A program made the translations under genes and the position numbers. The notes under the pieces are model-generated. The model ran no database searches. It worked only from the letters and a program-made list of their open reading frames with translations, and was not told the DNA's origin. This document shows positions 42,977 to 51,242 of a DNA stretch of 64,000 nucleotides, one piece after another (the stretch's first letter is position 1; every line of letters begins with the position of its first letter). Source of the stretch: an uncultured Oscillospiraceae bacterium (lineage in GTDB: Bacteria; Bacillota; Clostridia; Oscillospirales; Acutalibacteraceae); the NCBI GenBank assembly GCA_902492895.1, contig CABUNG010000009.1, forward strand, positions 1 through 64,000. Reading direction: 5' to 3'.

Positions 42977-44445
42977 CCCATCTGCCGGTAAATCGGCTCC
43001 AGCGCGTCGTGGATCTGCCGATATACCGGATATAAGGCCGCATACCGCTCGGTATTGTCCGGATTGGGCCGGGTGAAGCCGGCCGCCTTTCCGCAGATGC
43101 CCGCCGCCGTTCGGAAATCCGGAAACACCCCCGCCGCCACGCCGGCCAGCATGGCGGAACCGAAGGAGGAATCGCTGTTTTCCATCTGCCTCAGCGATAT
43201 CCCCAGCATATCCGACAGAATCTGCCGCCACAAGGGGCTGGAAGCCCCACCGCCGATGACCGCCGCCTCGTTTTCATGAGGAATCCCCAGCTCTTCCAGG
43301 GCACGGCGGCATTCCAGCAGGGAAAAGGCCACTCCCTCCAGCACCGCACGGCTGAAATGGGCCTTGGTGTGTCCGGCCCGGATCCCTGTAAAGCTGCCTC
43401 GCAGCATGGGATCGGCATAGGGCGTCAGTTCCCCGCTCAGATACGGGTGAAACAGCAGGCCGCCGCATCCGGCTTCCACCGTTGCAGCCCCTGTGTCCAG
43501 TTCCCTATAGTTTTCTCCAAAGGTATCCCGGTACCAGCGGTACGAGGCCGCCGCCGATTTGGTGGCGGTGCCCGGATACCACAGTCCCGGCACCACATGG
43601 GCGTAATTGACCAGATCCCGATGGGGGTAGGGCCGGTCGGTCACCACGCAGATCCGCCCCGCTGTGGCCAGCTTCACCGTCATCTGTCCCGGCTCCACCG
43701 CCCCGGCAGCGAACACCTCCATGACCGTATCCGTCGTCCCGAAGCAGACCGGCGTTCCCTCCAGCAGTCCGGTATCGGCTGCTGCATAGGCCGTGACTGT
43801 CCCCGCCGGATCGGTCGGCCGATGAACAGGCGGCAGATTTTCCGCTGGGAATCCCAGAACCCCGCATAATTCCGGCGACCACTGCCCTTTCTCGCAGTCG
43901 AAGAGCATACTCCCCTGCGCTTCGATCTCATCGGTGCCGTACTCCCCCGTCAGCCGATACCGGACCATATCCTTGGCAAAGAGCATATACCGGGTCCGGT
44001 TCCATATCTCCGGCTCATGCCGCTTGACCCACAAAAGCTGCGGCAGAGTCCAAATGGTATCCGGGCTGTGCAGCGTCTGCTGCCGAATCCGGTCGCCGTA
44101 CGCCTCCCGCAGTTCTGCGGCCTCCTCCGTGCATCGGGTGTCCGTCCAGTAAATGGCCGGGCGCAGCACCCTATGCTGTTCGTCCAGCAGAACGGCCGTA
44201 TGGGTCGCGGCATCCAGCGCCACCATGACGATATCCTCCGGGCGGACACGGCTCTTTGACAGAACCTCCCGGATATTCTCGCATATGGCCGCATACCAGT
44301 TTTCTGGATCCTGCTCCGCCCACCCCGATCTGGGATACGCCGTCGGATACTCCACCGTGTGGGTGGCCGCCACCCTCCCGTCGCATCCAAGCAGGGTAGC
44401 TTTCGACGCGCCGCCCCCGAAATCCACACCCAGCAGATAGTGCAT
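42973..44445 (-). CDS. FGGY-family carbohydrate kinase (xylulokinase-like)
   Basis: 490 aa. ATG 44445 is preferred over 44451, which abuts GGAGGA. The ATPase-fold start is YLLGVDFGGGASKATLLGCDGRV. Other landmarks are GWAEQDPENWYAAI, RPAIYWTDTRCTEEA, GTTDTVMEVFAAGAVEPGQ, LLFHPYLSGELTPYADPMLRGSF and AVIGGGASSPLWRQILSDMLG. It phosphorylates a ketose, polyol or sugar acid. It is downstream of the iolB-like gene and overlaps the FAD oxidoreductase. The substrate is unknown; xylulose is not assumed. Confidence 0.9.
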   Translation of the reverse strand: MHYLLGVDFGGGASKATLLGCDGRVAATHTVEYPTAYPRSGWAEQDPENWYAAICENIREVLSKSRVRPEDIVMVALDAATHTAVLLDEQHRVLRPAIYWTDTRCTEEAAELREAYGDRIRQQTLHSPDTIWTLPQLLWVKRHEPEIWNRTRYMLFAKDMVRYRLTGEYGTDEIEAQGSMLFDCEKGQWSPELCGVLGFPAENLPPVHRPTDPAGTVTAYAAADTGLLEGTPVCFGTTDTVMEVFAAGAVEPGQMTVKLATAGRICVVTDRPYPHRDLVNYAHVVPGLWYPGTATKSAAASYRWYRDTFGENYRELDTGAATVEAGCGGLLFHPYLSGELTPYADPMLRGSFTGIRAGHTKAHFSRAVLEGVAFSLLECRRALEELGIPHENEAAVIGGGASSPLWRQILSDMLGISLRQMENSDSSFGSAMLAGVAAGVFPDFRTAAGICGKAAGFTRPNPDNTERYAALYPVYRQIHDALEPIYRQMG

Positions 44446-44494
44446 GGTCATTCCTCCTGCGCCGCCGCCATACGGCGATGTCCTGTTTTTTCGG

Positions 44495-45283
44495 TTACCG
44501 GTTCAGCCAGGCGTGGTCCGGGTCGCTGCTCATGAAGAAACCGCGGTTTTCACCCGCCATGACCCAGAGATAGTAGTTTTTGTACCCAGGCGCACAGCAG
44601 CAGGGATGATAGCCCTTCGGGATTTCCACGAAATCGCCGTTTTTCACCGTGTAGGTCTCGTCGATGCTCCCGTCAGCGGTGTACACCCGCTGGATCCCGA
44701 ACCCCGAGGGGTTGTCGTATTCGAAATAGTAGATCTCCTCGAGGATCCCCTCGGCGGGCATGTGGTCCTCGTCGTGCTTGTGGGGCGGATAACTGGCCCA
44801 CTGGCCCCCTTCCACAAACGCCTCGCCGACGTAGATGAGATTGGCGTCCAGCCGCTCGTCCACGATGAAATGGGCCTGCCGCTCCCAGCCTGGACGGCCC
44901 AGATCCTTGACGATCACGTCTTCCGGCCTCACCAGCACCGGGACGAAATCCTTTTTGGCCGGGGATTTGCACACCGCCGCGGTCAGTTCCGTATCCGCCG
45001 TTATGGTAAAACGGCGGTTCCGGGGAATATACACCGCTGTGGCCGGGCCGTCGAACACGTCCCGCCGTTTTCCGATCCCCTCGTAAGCGAAATCGTCCCC
45101 TGTCACCGAGCCGGTTCCCCCCAGCAGGATCAGGGCGTATTCCTTGTCCGTTTCGTCGTAGGCAAAGCTCTGCCCCGCCGCGAGCCGCAGCATATCCATC
45201 TCGATCCACTTGCAGGCGGAATCCTCCCGCCGATATATGGGCGTACAGCCGATACTGCCGTCCCAATGCCGTTTATATTGCAT
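44495..45283 (-). CDS. iolB: 5-deoxy-glucuronate isomerase (IolB family)
   Basis: 262 aa, bicupin. The metal-site motif WASYPPHKHDED...LEEIYYFEYDNPSGFGIQRVYTADGSIDETYTVKNGDFVEIPKGYHPCCCAPGYKNYYLWVMAGENR..F..SDPDHAW is the IolB signature. It converts 5-deoxy-D-glucuronate to 5-dehydro-2-deoxy-D-gluconate. It overlaps the PfkB kinase by 11 bp. IolG, IolE and IolD, which would supply its substrate from inositol, are absent from the window. Confidence 0.88.
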   Translation of the reverse strand: MQYKRHWDGSIGCTPIYRREDSACKWIEMDMLRLAAGQSFAYDETDKEYALILLGGTGSVTGDDFAYEGIGKRRDVFDGPATAVYIPRNRRFTITADTELTAAVCKSPAKKDFVPVLVRPEDVIVKDLGRPGWERQAHFIVDERLDANLIYVGEAFVEGGQWASYPPHKHDEDHMPAEGILEEIYYFEYDNPSGFGIQRVYTADGSIDETYTVKNGDFVEIPKGYHPCCCAPGYKNYYLWVMAGENRGFFMSSDPDHAWLNR

Positions 45284-46184
45284 ATCCGTTCCTCCTTAAC
45301 AGTTCCATGACCGCGCTGCGTTCCGGCACGCTTTCCCGCGCGCCCATCCCCGTACATTTCAGCGCCGACACTGCACTGGCGAAGTGACAGCACTGTTCGT
45401 ATGTATAGCCGAAGATCATCCCCGCCGCAAAGGCTCCGTGAAACACATCCCCGGCCCCATTGGAATCCACCACCTGGGCCGGATAGATGGGATATACCGT
45501 AAAATTATGGCCGTCATACAGGAGACCGCCGTGTTTTCCGCGGGTGATCACCACCACTTCCGGGCGGTAGAGATCGAACAGCTTTTTGGCGGCCATCGAC
45601 AGATTTTCCTCCCGGGTGTGACCAAGAGCGAATTCCTCCGACGGGATCAGGATATCGCTGTATGGGAGCAGCTGCTCGACCCCGTCGTACAGACCGCCCG
45701 CGTCGTAAAGCACATGGACGCCGTTTTTCCGGGCCAGCTTTGCCGCCTGGACCGCCGCACCCAGTTCGTTGCCGTCCACCATCAGGATCTCGGCGGCTTT
45801 CACCGTCTCCTTCTGATCGGCCGACAGCTTCAGCGGCGGCAGCGTTCCCTTATCGAACACACAGGTCCGGCTTCCCTTCCGCGCATCCAGCCAGATATAC
45901 GACGTAAAGGACCGGTACCCCTCCATCACCTGTATGCCGGACGTATCCACGCCATATTTTTCAAAATCCGCCAGCAGAAATTTCCCCGCGTCATCATTCG
46001 ACAGTACGCCGATATACCCGCAGTCCACCCCAAGGCGCGCCGCAGCCGTCAGCCCTGTGGATACCGGGCCTCCGCCGCACCGCTTGACGTTCAGCGCACG
46101 CAGCTTGGTATCCTCCGCCGGGAACACCGGCAGCATCATCAAGGTATCGGACACACACGCGCCGATGCCAACGATCCGGCTCAT
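45273..46184 (-). CDS. PfkB-family sugar kinase, probable 5-dehydro-2-deoxygluconokinase role
   Basis: 303 aa. Ribokinase fold: IVGIGACVSDTLMMLPVFPAED, KRCGGGPVSTGLTAAARLGVDCGYIG and the anion-hole/catalytic-base motif VVDSNGAGDVFHGAFAAGM. It is placed between an IolJ-like aldolase (89-bp gap) and iolB, the position of IolC in inositol operons, so it probably makes 6-phospho-5-dehydro-2-deoxygluconate. By sequence alone it could be a general ribokinase-type enzyme. Confidence 0.87.
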   Translation of the reverse strand: MSRIVGIGACVSDTLMMLPVFPAEDTKLRALNVKRCGGGPVSTGLTAAARLGVDCGYIGVLSNDDAGKFLLADFEKYGVDTSGIQVMEGYRSFTSYIWLDARKGSRTCVFDKGTLPPLKLSADQKETVKAAEILMVDGNELGAAVQAAKLARKNGVHVLYDAGGLYDGVEQLLPYSDILIPSEEFALGHTREENLSMAAKKLFDLYRPEVVVITRGKHGGLLYDGHNFTVYPIYPAQVVDSNGAGDVFHGAFAAGMIFGYTYEQCCHFASAVSALKCTGMGARESVPERSAVMELLRRNGYAI

Positions 46185-46273
46185 GCGATTGCTCCTTTCC
46201 GTCCCGCTTCAAAACGGCGGTTTTCTGTCCTTTCAAGACCAACCGGCCTCATGAAGTCCGGGACTCTGCCGTG

Positions 46274-47110
46274 TCAGCCGCGGCCGGCCGCTCCCGTCAG
46301 ATCGATTTTCTCCAAGGCGAACCGCCGGACCGCCTCGATGGGTTCTTTCATGAAATTATCCACCGCCACGATCCGCTCCGGCCGGTCGAACATCTCCCGT
46401 ACCCGGTCCAGGAACGCGTAGCAGATATCGGTGGCGAAGTTGATTTTGCGGATCCCCGCACCGATCGCCGCCCGGATCTGATCATCCGGAATCCCTGATC
46501 CCCCGTGCAGAACCAGAGGAATCCCCGCCGCTTTTTTAATGGCGGCGATCCTCTCGATATCCAGTTTCGGCGGTTTGGTGTACCGGCCGTGGGCCGTCCC
46601 CACCAACACCGCCAGGGCCGCCACTCCCGTTTCGTTCACAAAACGGGCCGCCGCCTCCGGTTCGGTGAATTCGTCCATGCCGTCGTCGTTCACCGTGCCC
46701 ACGTGGCCCAGTTCTCCTTCCACCGCCACGCCCGCGTAAGAGGCGATCTCGACGGCGCGGCGGGTCATGGCCGCATTCGTTTCAAACGGCTCTCCCGATG
46801 CGTCCAGCATGATGCCGGTGGCGCCATACCGCAGGGCCCGTGTGGTCTCCAGTTCGGTGGGGCCGTGGTCCAAATGAAAGCACACCGGCACCGTCGCTTT
46901 GGCAGCGGCAGCCAGCACCACCGGAGCCAGATAATATCCCGCCTCCTCTTTTATGAGGCGGGGATAAATCTGCAGGATCACCGGCGCCTGCTTTTCCTGT
47001 GCTGCGGCTATGCAGCCCATGACGGTTTCCATGTTGTAGACATTGAAAGCCGGAACGGCATACCCGCCCGCTTCCGCCATCTGTAAAATCTCCTTGAGTC
47101 CCACCAGCAT
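46274..47110 (-). CDS. Class II ketose-bisphosphate aldolase, IolJ-like
   Basis: 278 aa. Zinc-aldolase residues are visible: VCFHLDHGPTELE (His and Asp), VEGELGHVGTVND (Glu), LVGTAHGRYTKPPKLDIERI (zinc His), PLVLHGGSGIPDDQIRAAI (zinc His) and RKINFATDICYAF (substrate Asn/Asp). By context it would split 6-phospho-5-dehydro-2-deoxygluconate into DHAP and malonate semialdehyde. Fructose- or tagatose-bisphosphate is the alternative substrate. It starts 16 bp after the Fe-S gene. Confidence 0.9.
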   Translation of the reverse strand: MLVGLKEILQMAEAGGYAVPAFNVYNMETVMGCIAAAQEKQAPVILQIYPRLIKEEAGYYLAPVVLAAAAKATVPVCFHLDHGPTELETTRALRYGATGIMLDASGEPFETNAAMTRRAVEIASYAGVAVEGELGHVGTVNDDGMDEFTEPEAAARFVNETGVAALAVLVGTAHGRYTKPPKLDIERIAAIKKAAGIPLVLHGGSGIPDDQIRAAIGAGIRKINFATDICYAFLDRVREMFDRPERIVAVDNFMKEPIEAVRRFALEKIDLTGAAGRG

Positions 47111-47126
47111 GTCGTTTGTCTCCCCT

Positions 47127-48224
47127 TTACTCTGCCGCCGACAGCAGCAGCTCTTCCAGTGTCAGAAGCTTCATCCCGTCCGGCTTCGCTTTCTTTAGGA
47201 CCGCATATTCCGACGGACTGGCCGTCACCAGCACATCCGCTCCGGTGGCCTGGGCGTTCCGCCACCGCTCTGCCGCCACCTTGGTCATGACATCCGGCAT
47301 CCAGGTATCCATGAGCAGATTGCCCGCCCACATGGTATCTTTTCGATTGAGCAGCATCTCCCGGATCTCTCCGCAGGCCGACGCCGCCGTCCTCAGGGAT
47401 TCGGTCTCCTCCAGATCCCGGGCCAGCAGCGCCGGATCCTGGATGGTTATGCTGCCTTGTCCCGGTTTCAGCTTCAGCTTCCCGCTGACGATCAGCCCGG
47501 CCGCATACTCCGGGAAAGTCTCCACCCGGGCGGTCAGCGGAATATCCCATTCCTTGTATTCCCGACGGAACACCTTGGCGTCCGCGGGATCTAAAGCGAT
47601 CACCGTCGAATACTCCGACAGGATACCCTCCGCTTTTGTCATGGTTTCCCGGGTGTCCTCGGCCGCACCCACCAGCGTATCGAGCGTGTATCCGCTGTCC
47701 GGCTCTTCCAGCAGGACCGTGAAGGATACCCCCGCTTTTTTCAGCAGTCGGATGGCATTCACCCCGGCCTGCGGCACCTTATACCGGGTATCCGTTCCCA
47801 GGAACAGCAGGGTATCGGCCGATGCGGGAAGAGAGGCGATCTCTTTCTCCAGCTCTCCGTCCAGTTCCTTTGCGCCGTAAGGGTTCCCCGTTTCCGACAA
47901 ATTGTTCAGCAGCGTTTCTATGTAGGCCGGCAGACGGCCCTCCATCGCCATCTGGAGCCGGACATCTTTGGTAAACGCCACCGGATCCCAGCCCGTGGCG
48001 CAGTCCTTGGTGCAGGCTCCGCACAACGCGCATTCGTATATGTTGTCCGCCACGCTGCCGGAGAGTTCGGCCGCATTCCGGTTCACCAAAGACAGGCTCA
48101 GCGCTCTGGCCCGGGCATTGTTCCGTTCCTGTCCCGTCGCATTCCCAATCGGGCAGATATGCCGGCACATCCAGCAAAACCGACAGGAGTCGATGATCTC
48201 GTTGCTTTTTTTCGTCAACAGCAT
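47127..48224 (-). CDS. Two-[4Fe-4S] ferredoxin-type electron carrier with degenerate CCG region
   Basis: 365 aa. Residues 14-25 (CRFCWMCRHICP) and 65-75 (CALCGACTKDC) give two CxxCxxCxxxC cluster sites, as in GlcF/LutA/HdrD-type subunits. The C-terminal domain keeps the outline of the CCG region but lacks its cysteines: the usual DPCHLGR-like segment reads IQDPALLARDLEE, and the later ACPSC-like segment reads VTASPSEYAVL. The third, non-cubane cluster is therefore probably absent. It is cotranscribed with the GlcD-like oxidoreductase 13 bp upstream and is likely its electron partner toward ETF. Confidence 0.85.
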   Translation of the reverse strand: MLLTKKSNEIIDSCRFCWMCRHICPIGNATGQERNNARARALSLSLVNRNAAELSGSVADNIYECALCGACTKDCATGWDPVAFTKDVRLQMAMEGRLPAYIETLLNNLSETGNPYGAKELDGELEKEIASLPASADTLLFLGTDTRYKVPQAGVNAIRLLKKAGVSFTVLLEEPDSGYTLDTLVGAAEDTRETMTKAEGILSEYSTVIALDPADAKVFRREYKEWDIPLTARVETFPEYAAGLIVSGKLKLKPGQGSITIQDPALLARDLEETESLRTAASACGEIREMLLNRKDTMWAGNLLMDTWMPDVMTKVAAERWRNAQATGADVLVTASPSEYAVLKKAKPDGMKLLTLEELLLSAAE

Positions 48225-48237
48225 TTCCGCATCCTCC

Positions 48238-49656
48238 TCACAGTCCCAGTTTATACGGGTTCATGATCCCATTCGGATCCAGCTGCTTCTTGAGACCTTC
48301 GAACACCTGCATAGCCGGACCGTATTGTTCCTTCATCAGCCGGCCCAGCTTGATCCCCACTCCATGATGGTCGTTGACCACGCCGCCGTGAGCCAAGGCC
48401 GTGCGCACGCCGCAGCTCCACACCGCATTATGCAGACGCAGCGCCTCATGCGGATCCTGGGGCGGATTGTCGATGATGAAGCGGTCATAGATCATGCAGC
48501 CCCACTCGTACCAGTGGGAGAAATGCGCAATGAAGCGGGCCTGCGGGAAGTTCGTTTCCACCGCTTCTTTCATCGCCCAGTAGATTTTCTCGATTTTGTC
48601 ATAGGGCGCGATGGTGTCCATGGTGCCGAACATCTGGGGCAGGTCCATCATATGACCCGGGTAGAAGAACGTGATCTTTTCCTTCCACCATTTCTCTCCG
48701 TATTCGCTGCCCATGTCCTCCGCCCCATACTTGGCAAAGGTCTCAAGCAGAATCCGCTCTTCCAGCTCCACCATTTCGGATACGCCTTCGATGGCCACGT
48801 TCATGAACGCGCCGTCCCGTTCCACACCCACGATTTTTTTGATCAGAGTGGCGGTTTCGGCCGGATCATACAGCCGCATGACCGAGGGCTTGAACTTCTG
48901 CAGCAGCTCTCTGGCCGCCTGGAACGCACCCGTCATGTTCTTAAATAGGAAACCGCGGAACCGCCGCTCTTCCGGCTGCTCATAAATCCGGATCTGGGCC
49001 TTGGTCATCACCCCGAGGGTTCCTTCCGATCCGATGAAGATCTGGTTGAGGTCGGGACCCGCCGCATGCTTGGGGGCCGGAGACGTTTCGATGATATCGC
49101 CGTTCGGGAGTACGACCTCCATCTGCAGCACCATATCGTCGATCTTCCCGTATTTCGTGGATACCACGCCGATGCCGCGGTGAGCCAGAAATCCGCCCAC
49201 TGTCGAGCAGGTCAGGGAACTGGGATAGTGCATGGTGGCGTAGCCCGCCTGGTTCGCTTCCCATTCGATGTGCTTGTAAATGGCGCCGGTTCCGCATTCG
49301 ATATACAGTGACTCGGTATTCACGTCATAGATCCGGTTCATCCGTTTGGTATCCAGGAGAATCCCCCCGGCCACCGGCAGCGCCCCGCCCTGGGTGCCGC
49401 CTCCGCCGCCCCAGGTCGTCACCGGGATCTTATAATAGTTCGCGATTTTCAGAACCGCGGACGTCTCCTGCGCATCCTTCGGTGAGACGATCACGTCCGC
49501 CTCCGGCATCCGCAGTCCCCGGTCCGCCCACATCCGGGACAGCCAGAAATAGTCCACCCCGTGGGCGATCTTGTCGATCTCCCGCATGGAGCAGTTCTCA
49601 CGCCCCACCGCGTCCTCCAGTTCGGTCAGGATCATATCCTGCAGAAACTCGTTCAT
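48238..49656 (-). CDS. GlcD-like FAD-linked oxidoreductase (VAO/PCMH family)
   Basis: 472 aa. The FAD_binding_4 domain (about 50-230) has PEADVIVSPKDAQETSAVLKIANYYKIPVTTWGGGGGTQGGALPVAGGILLDTKRM and GSEGTLGVMTKAQIRIY. The C-terminal FAD-oxidase domain ends with GGVVNDHHGVGIKLGRLM (paired His near the flavin) and LDPNGIMNPYKLG. Such enzymes oxidise 2-hydroxy acids or related alcohols and pass electrons to Fe-S or ETF partners. Both partners lie in this operon. Substrate unknown. Confidence 0.9.
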   Translation of the reverse strand: MNEFLQDMILTELEDAVGRENCSMREIDKIAHGVDYFWLSRMWADRGLRMPEADVIVSPKDAQETSAVLKIANYYKIPVTTWGGGGGTQGGALPVAGGILLDTKRMNRIYDVNTESLYIECGTGAIYKHIEWEANQAGYATMHYPSSLTCSTVGGFLAHRGIGVVSTKYGKIDDMVLQMEVVLPNGDIIETSPAPKHAAGPDLNQIFIGSEGTLGVMTKAQIRIYEQPEERRFRGFLFKNMTGAFQAARELLQKFKPSVMRLYDPAETATLIKKIVGVERDGAFMNVAIEGVSEMVELEERILLETFAKYGAEDMGSEYGEKWWKEKITFFYPGHMMDLPQMFGTMDTIAPYDKIEKIYWAMKEAVETNFPQARFIAHFSHWYEWGCMIYDRFIIDNPPQDPHEALRLHNAVWSCGVRTALAHGGVVNDHHGVGIKLGRLMKEQYGPAMQVFEGLKKQLDPNGIMNPYKLGL

Positions 49657-49666
49657 ACCGTTCCTC

Positions 49667-51061
49667 CTATTTTACCTTGTCCGCGGCCAGCGCCGGGACG
49701 TATTTGCAGAATTCTTCCAGTTCGGCGGTGTAATCTCCCTCGATCTCCGCCATATGGTGGATGTACGGCCCTTCCACCAGTTTTTTCTCCCATCCGCTCA
49801 GGTTGTCGAATTTCGCCCACAGGTAGGTCCCGAAGGTGTAGGGACCCGTTCCCGACGTACAGGTCCCGGACAGGAGGCTGTACGCCCCGTCATCCTGATC
49901 CAGGCGCGCTACGGTATAGCTGCCGTCCTTCACCCGGAACCACTGCCGCATATTCACCATCTTGGCCTTGCTGTCCTCCGCCTTAAGCGAATAGGCAAAG
50001 GGGCCGCAGTGCCACAGCAGTTCGGTGTTTCGCTCTTCCGGATGCCGTACGGTGAATTCTCCGAAAAACGGAATCTTGCGTCCCAGCGACGCACAGGACA
50101 AAAGCGCCATGGTGATCGTCCCCAGCATATCCGATTCGCATCCGATAATGTAGCCTTTATCCGCCAGCACGCTGTAGGCCGTGCAGGGCATGGCCCCGAC
50201 CGCCAGCTGCATGGCCGTCCAGCATTCCGCCGATACCGCGTCCACCTTATATTCCGCGATGATCTCCTCGTACAGCAGCACGAAGGCATACACCTTTTTC
50301 AGCAGCGGGGCGGACAGATCGTCAATCTCGTAGCGGCCTTCCAGAAGCCGGGCGCCTTCCTCCAGCTCGGCGTCCCGTTCCCGGAGAATCCGGTTGTATT
50401 TGTCCATTACCACCGCCAGATTCACCGGTATGGTCTGGATGCCGAACCGCTGCAAAAGCTCTCCCTCGTTGAAGATCACCGAGCAGAAGGGCTTGGGCCG
50501 CAGCCCCACCTGCGCCACCCGCATCCCCTGAAAATTTTTGACCATGCAGCATACCGACGCAAATTTCTGCAGACCCCGGGCAAAGATGTCGTCTTCCACC
50601 CGGCAGCTTTCTATGTACGAAAACGGGATCCCGCACCGCTGCAGCTGCCTCGACAAACCGAACAGGCCGCACTGGCTGTCGGTATGCCGGGTACCGTCCG
50701 CCTCGAACACGTCATCCAGCGGCGCAAAAATCAATACCGGCTTGCCAAGTTCCCGGGCCAGCAGAGCCCCAGCCTCCTCGTTGCCGAAGTTGCTGTTGAG
50801 CAGTACGACCCCGTCCACCCCCTCGCTCCGGAACCGCTCCGCCGCCGCGCGGGCGTCCTCCTCCGTGATCAGCACGTCCACCGGTGTGATTCCCTTGGTA
50901 TCCACGAAACTCACGCGGTCGTCCGAAAACGCATCCTCTATGTACTCCACCAACTTCCGGCCGCGCTCTTCCGCCTTCTCCCAGTTGAAAATCCCCGGCC
51001 GCGGCGTCACGTCCCTCCGGATCGGCGCCAACCCGATTTTTACTTGATATTCGAGCACCAT
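49667..51061 (-). CDS. L-fucose/L-arabinose isomerase-like protein
   Basis: 464 aa from ATG 51061 after GAGGAGTGACG. The N-terminal region is Rossmann-like (KIGLAPIRRDVTPR..., VDGVVLLNSNFGNEEAGALLARELGKPVLIFAP). The C-terminal part has the isomerase-family metal block: VSAECWTAM, GYIIGCESDMLGTITMALLSCAS and RNTELLWHCGPFAYSL. It would interconvert an aldose and ketose or a related compound. It is the first gene of the nine-gene operon, divergent from the AraC regulator, so it may act on the inducing substrate. Confidence 0.82.
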   Translation of the reverse strand: MVLEYQVKIGLAPIRRDVTPRPGIFNWEKAEERGRKLVEYIEDAFSDDRVSFVDTKGITPVDVLITEEDARAAAERFRSEGVDGVVLLNSNFGNEEAGALLARELGKPVLIFAPLDDVFEADGTRHTDSQCGLFGLSRQLQRCGIPFSYIESCRVEDDIFARGLQKFASVCCMVKNFQGMRVAQVGLRPKPFCSVIFNEGELLQRFGIQTIPVNLAVVMDKYNRILRERDAELEEGARLLEGRYEIDDLSAPLLKKVYAFVLLYEEIIAEYKVDAVSAECWTAMQLAVGAMPCTAYSVLADKGYIIGCESDMLGTITMALLSCASLGRKIPFFGEFTVRHPEERNTELLWHCGPFAYSLKAEDSKAKMVNMRQWFRVKDGSYTVARLDQDDGAYSLLSGTCTSGTGPYTFGTYLWAKFDNLSGWEKKLVEGPYIHHMAEIEGDYTAELEEFCKYVPALAADKVK

Positions 51062-51167
51062 CGTCACTCCTCTCGTTGTCTTTATTATCCTTCAAGGCTG
51101 TCTGCGTTGAAATGGCATATCCTGCCGATCGTATGGACAAAACTGCTGTATTAAGCAAAGGCGCACT

Positions 51168-51199
51168 TGACTATTGAACTCGACTATAGTATATTGAAG
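51168..51199 (+). promoter_or_regulatory. araC-side promoter overlapping direct-repeat half-sites
   Basis: -35 TTGACT (51168-51173), 17-bp spacer, -10 TATATT (51191-51196). The hexamer ATTGAA occurs at 51174-51179 and 51194-51199, exactly 20 bp apart, the spacing usual for AraC-family half-sites. Confidence 0.55.
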
Positions 51200-51242
51200 T
51201 TAAGGTTTCTAAATCATAAATACGGATGGGCGGTGCTGCTGC

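Noticed and set aside
40365..51061. ETF operon as an acyl-CoA or caffeate-type pathway
   Set aside because: No acyl-CoA dehydrogenase, CoA transferase or CoA ligase is present; the surrounding genes are carbohydrate kinases, an aldolase and IolB.
40365..51061. Complete standard myo-inositol operon
   Set aside because: IolG, IolE, IolD and IolA are absent, and flavin/ETF genes take their place.
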